Made by a program: the position numbers and the translations under genes | From: an uncultured bacterium | GTDB lineage: Bacteria > Bacillota > Clostridia > Oscillospirales > Oscillospiraceae | Reading direction: 5' to 3' | Length of the DNA stretch: 64,000 nucleotides | NCBI GenBank assembly: GCA_949293165.1 | Contig: CASFCW010000003.1 | Coordinates: 21,580 to 85,579 of the forward strand | Notes under the pieces: generated by a model | Seen by the model: the letters and a program-made list of their open reading frames with translations, nothing else | What the model was told of the DNA's origin: nothing | Databases searched by the model: none | Part shown: positions 63,287 to 64,000 of the stretch, in pieces | Layout of the letters: every line of letters starts with the position of its first letter | How positions within the stretch are numbered: position 1 is the stretch's first letter

Positions 63287-63457
63287 AAAATGGTGGCCCT
63301 GTCCAACCGGATGCGAAAGACAACAGAACATCGTCAGGCACAGGGCCTTGGAAAACAGGTCTTGGTTTTGTGCGGTCTTTTCACGCCTCGCGTCAGCCTG
63401 CCCAAGTGGCAGACGGACACGGGGCATTTTTCTGTTTATAGAAAGAGGTGGCCTGAT

Positions 63458-64000
63458 ATGAATTTACCAAAACGAAACAGTGCGGACGGGCGCTGTTACT
63501 GGATGAAGCCCGAGGTACAGGAGCAGCTGCAGCCGCTCTTTGACCAGTGCATCCAGGATGCCATTGACGGGAGAATCACGCGGCTTGATTCCCTCTGGCC
63601 GCCGGTGGTGGTCAGCAGTCAAGGCGCGCCCTTTGAGGTGTGGCAACTGCTTCGGACATGGACCGAAGCGCAGCGGGCTGAGACCCTTGACGCGGAAAAA
63701 GCCATCGCCTTCTGCGAAAACCTGCGCCGCCAGAGCCGCTGGGGTGAAATTGACTATTATTTGATTAACCTGCTGAAACGGGAGCTGCAAGAGAAGTATT
63801 TTGTCGGGACAGGCAATGAAGAGGATCACTTCTGGGATCGGGACTATTCCCTGAAACCAGGCATCCGTGCGGAGCAGGTCCCGGAGCCGCTGCTGCGTTT
63901 CGCCTGCTATGTGGCGGTGAGCTATAAAGTGTATGGTTTGGACTTTGAGTATCTGGACGCCAATTACCTCTTTGGATTGGTGGAGAAAGTCCGTCCGGAT
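63458..64000 (+). CDS. Hypothetical protein, N-terminal part
   Basis: 181 residues are visible before the window ends, with no stop. The start ATG is preceded by GAAAGAGGTG. The sequence is soluble, with no signal or membrane helix, and rich in Trp, Tyr and acidic residues (RCYWMKPEVQEQLQPLFDQCIQDAIDGRI; FCENLRRQSRWGEIDYYLINLL; VAVSYKVYGLDFEYLDANYLFGL). I do not recognise a family. The gap of about 170 bases after tetR contains no clear promoter, so it may be cotranscribed. Confidence 0.7.
   Translation, partial: MNLPKRNSADGRCYWMKPEVQEQLQPLFDQCIQDAIDGRITRLDSLWPPVVVSSQGAPFEVWQLLRTWTEAQRAETLDAEKAIAFCENLRRQSRWGEIDYYLINLLKRELQEKYFVGTGNEEDHFWDRDYSLKPGIRAEQVPEPLLRFACYVAVSYKVYGLDFEYLDANYLFGLVEKVRPD

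Noticed and set aside
63279-63461. Small 60-codon frame overlapping the end of tetR
   Set aside because: No ribosome site, no recognisable motif, ends next to the following gene's start; likely chance.

Overview
The window looks like a chromosomal segment of a high-GC, anaerobic, low-copy-HGT Clostridia genome, most like the Oscillospiraceae (Flavonifractor / Lawsonibacter / Pseudoflavonifractor type). This is an inference. It rests on GC-rich codon use combined with Firmicutes-type genes: PadR and HemZ, the recJ-relA-dtd operon, AGGAGG ribosome sites, canonical sigma-A promoters, SLH surface anchors, a dockerin/cohesin pair and a class-I cyclic-di-GMP riboswitch. No rRNA, tRNA, CRISPR array or intact insertion sequence was recognised.

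Layout. Positions 1-10.7 kb hold housekeeping and small accessory genes. These are a truncated birA, an ATP-grasp protein, ilvE, a DUF3048 lipoprotein, ogt, mgtE behind a long structured leader with an intrinsic terminator, an NlpC/P60-like hydrolase, a frameshifted iron alcohol dehydrogenase, and a padR gene whose promoter lies inside a perfect 21-bp inverted repeat, followed by two membrane-anchored proteins. Positions 10.7-20.5 kb (minus strand) form a tight seven-gene operon: recJ, relA/spoT, dtd, an MBL hydrolase, hemZ, a uridine-kinase-like gene and a GH13 glycosidase. mnmG and a second MBL hydrolase diverge from it.

Positions 23.6-41.35 kb are the most interesting part. A GGDEF diguanylate cyclase, a hybrid histidine kinase, an HD-GYP response regulator and an HPt protein are followed at once by a GEMM-I c-di-GMP riboswitch with its own terminator. 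Downstream lie nine close-packed genes: VTC polyphosphate-polymerase-like, DUF4956 membrane protein, CotH kinase, clan GH-A glycosidase, HEAT-repeat protein, BcsA-like glycosyltransferase 2, coiled-coil protein, GGDEF(degenerate)-EAL phosphodiesterase and a large lipoprotein. I read this as a self-contained c-di-GMP circuit that gates an exopolysaccharide system with phosphate/phosphoryl chemistry, with the EAL protein as feedback.

Positions 41.5-45.3 kb carry a frameshifted membrane protein, a SUFU-domain protein and a Sel1-repeat protein, which resembles an orphan immunity cluster. Positions 45.5-58.8 kb (minus) are a five-gene surface operon: a giant repetitive exported protein, a cohesin-like protein with a copper-amine-oxidase-like domain, a dockerin protein, a giant SLH/YDG surface protein and a transglutaminase-like exported protein. 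Positions 59.1-62.1 kb hold a GH5-like lipoprotein interrupted by one in-frame TAG. The window ends with gene relics, a TetR regulator and the start of an unrecognised gene.
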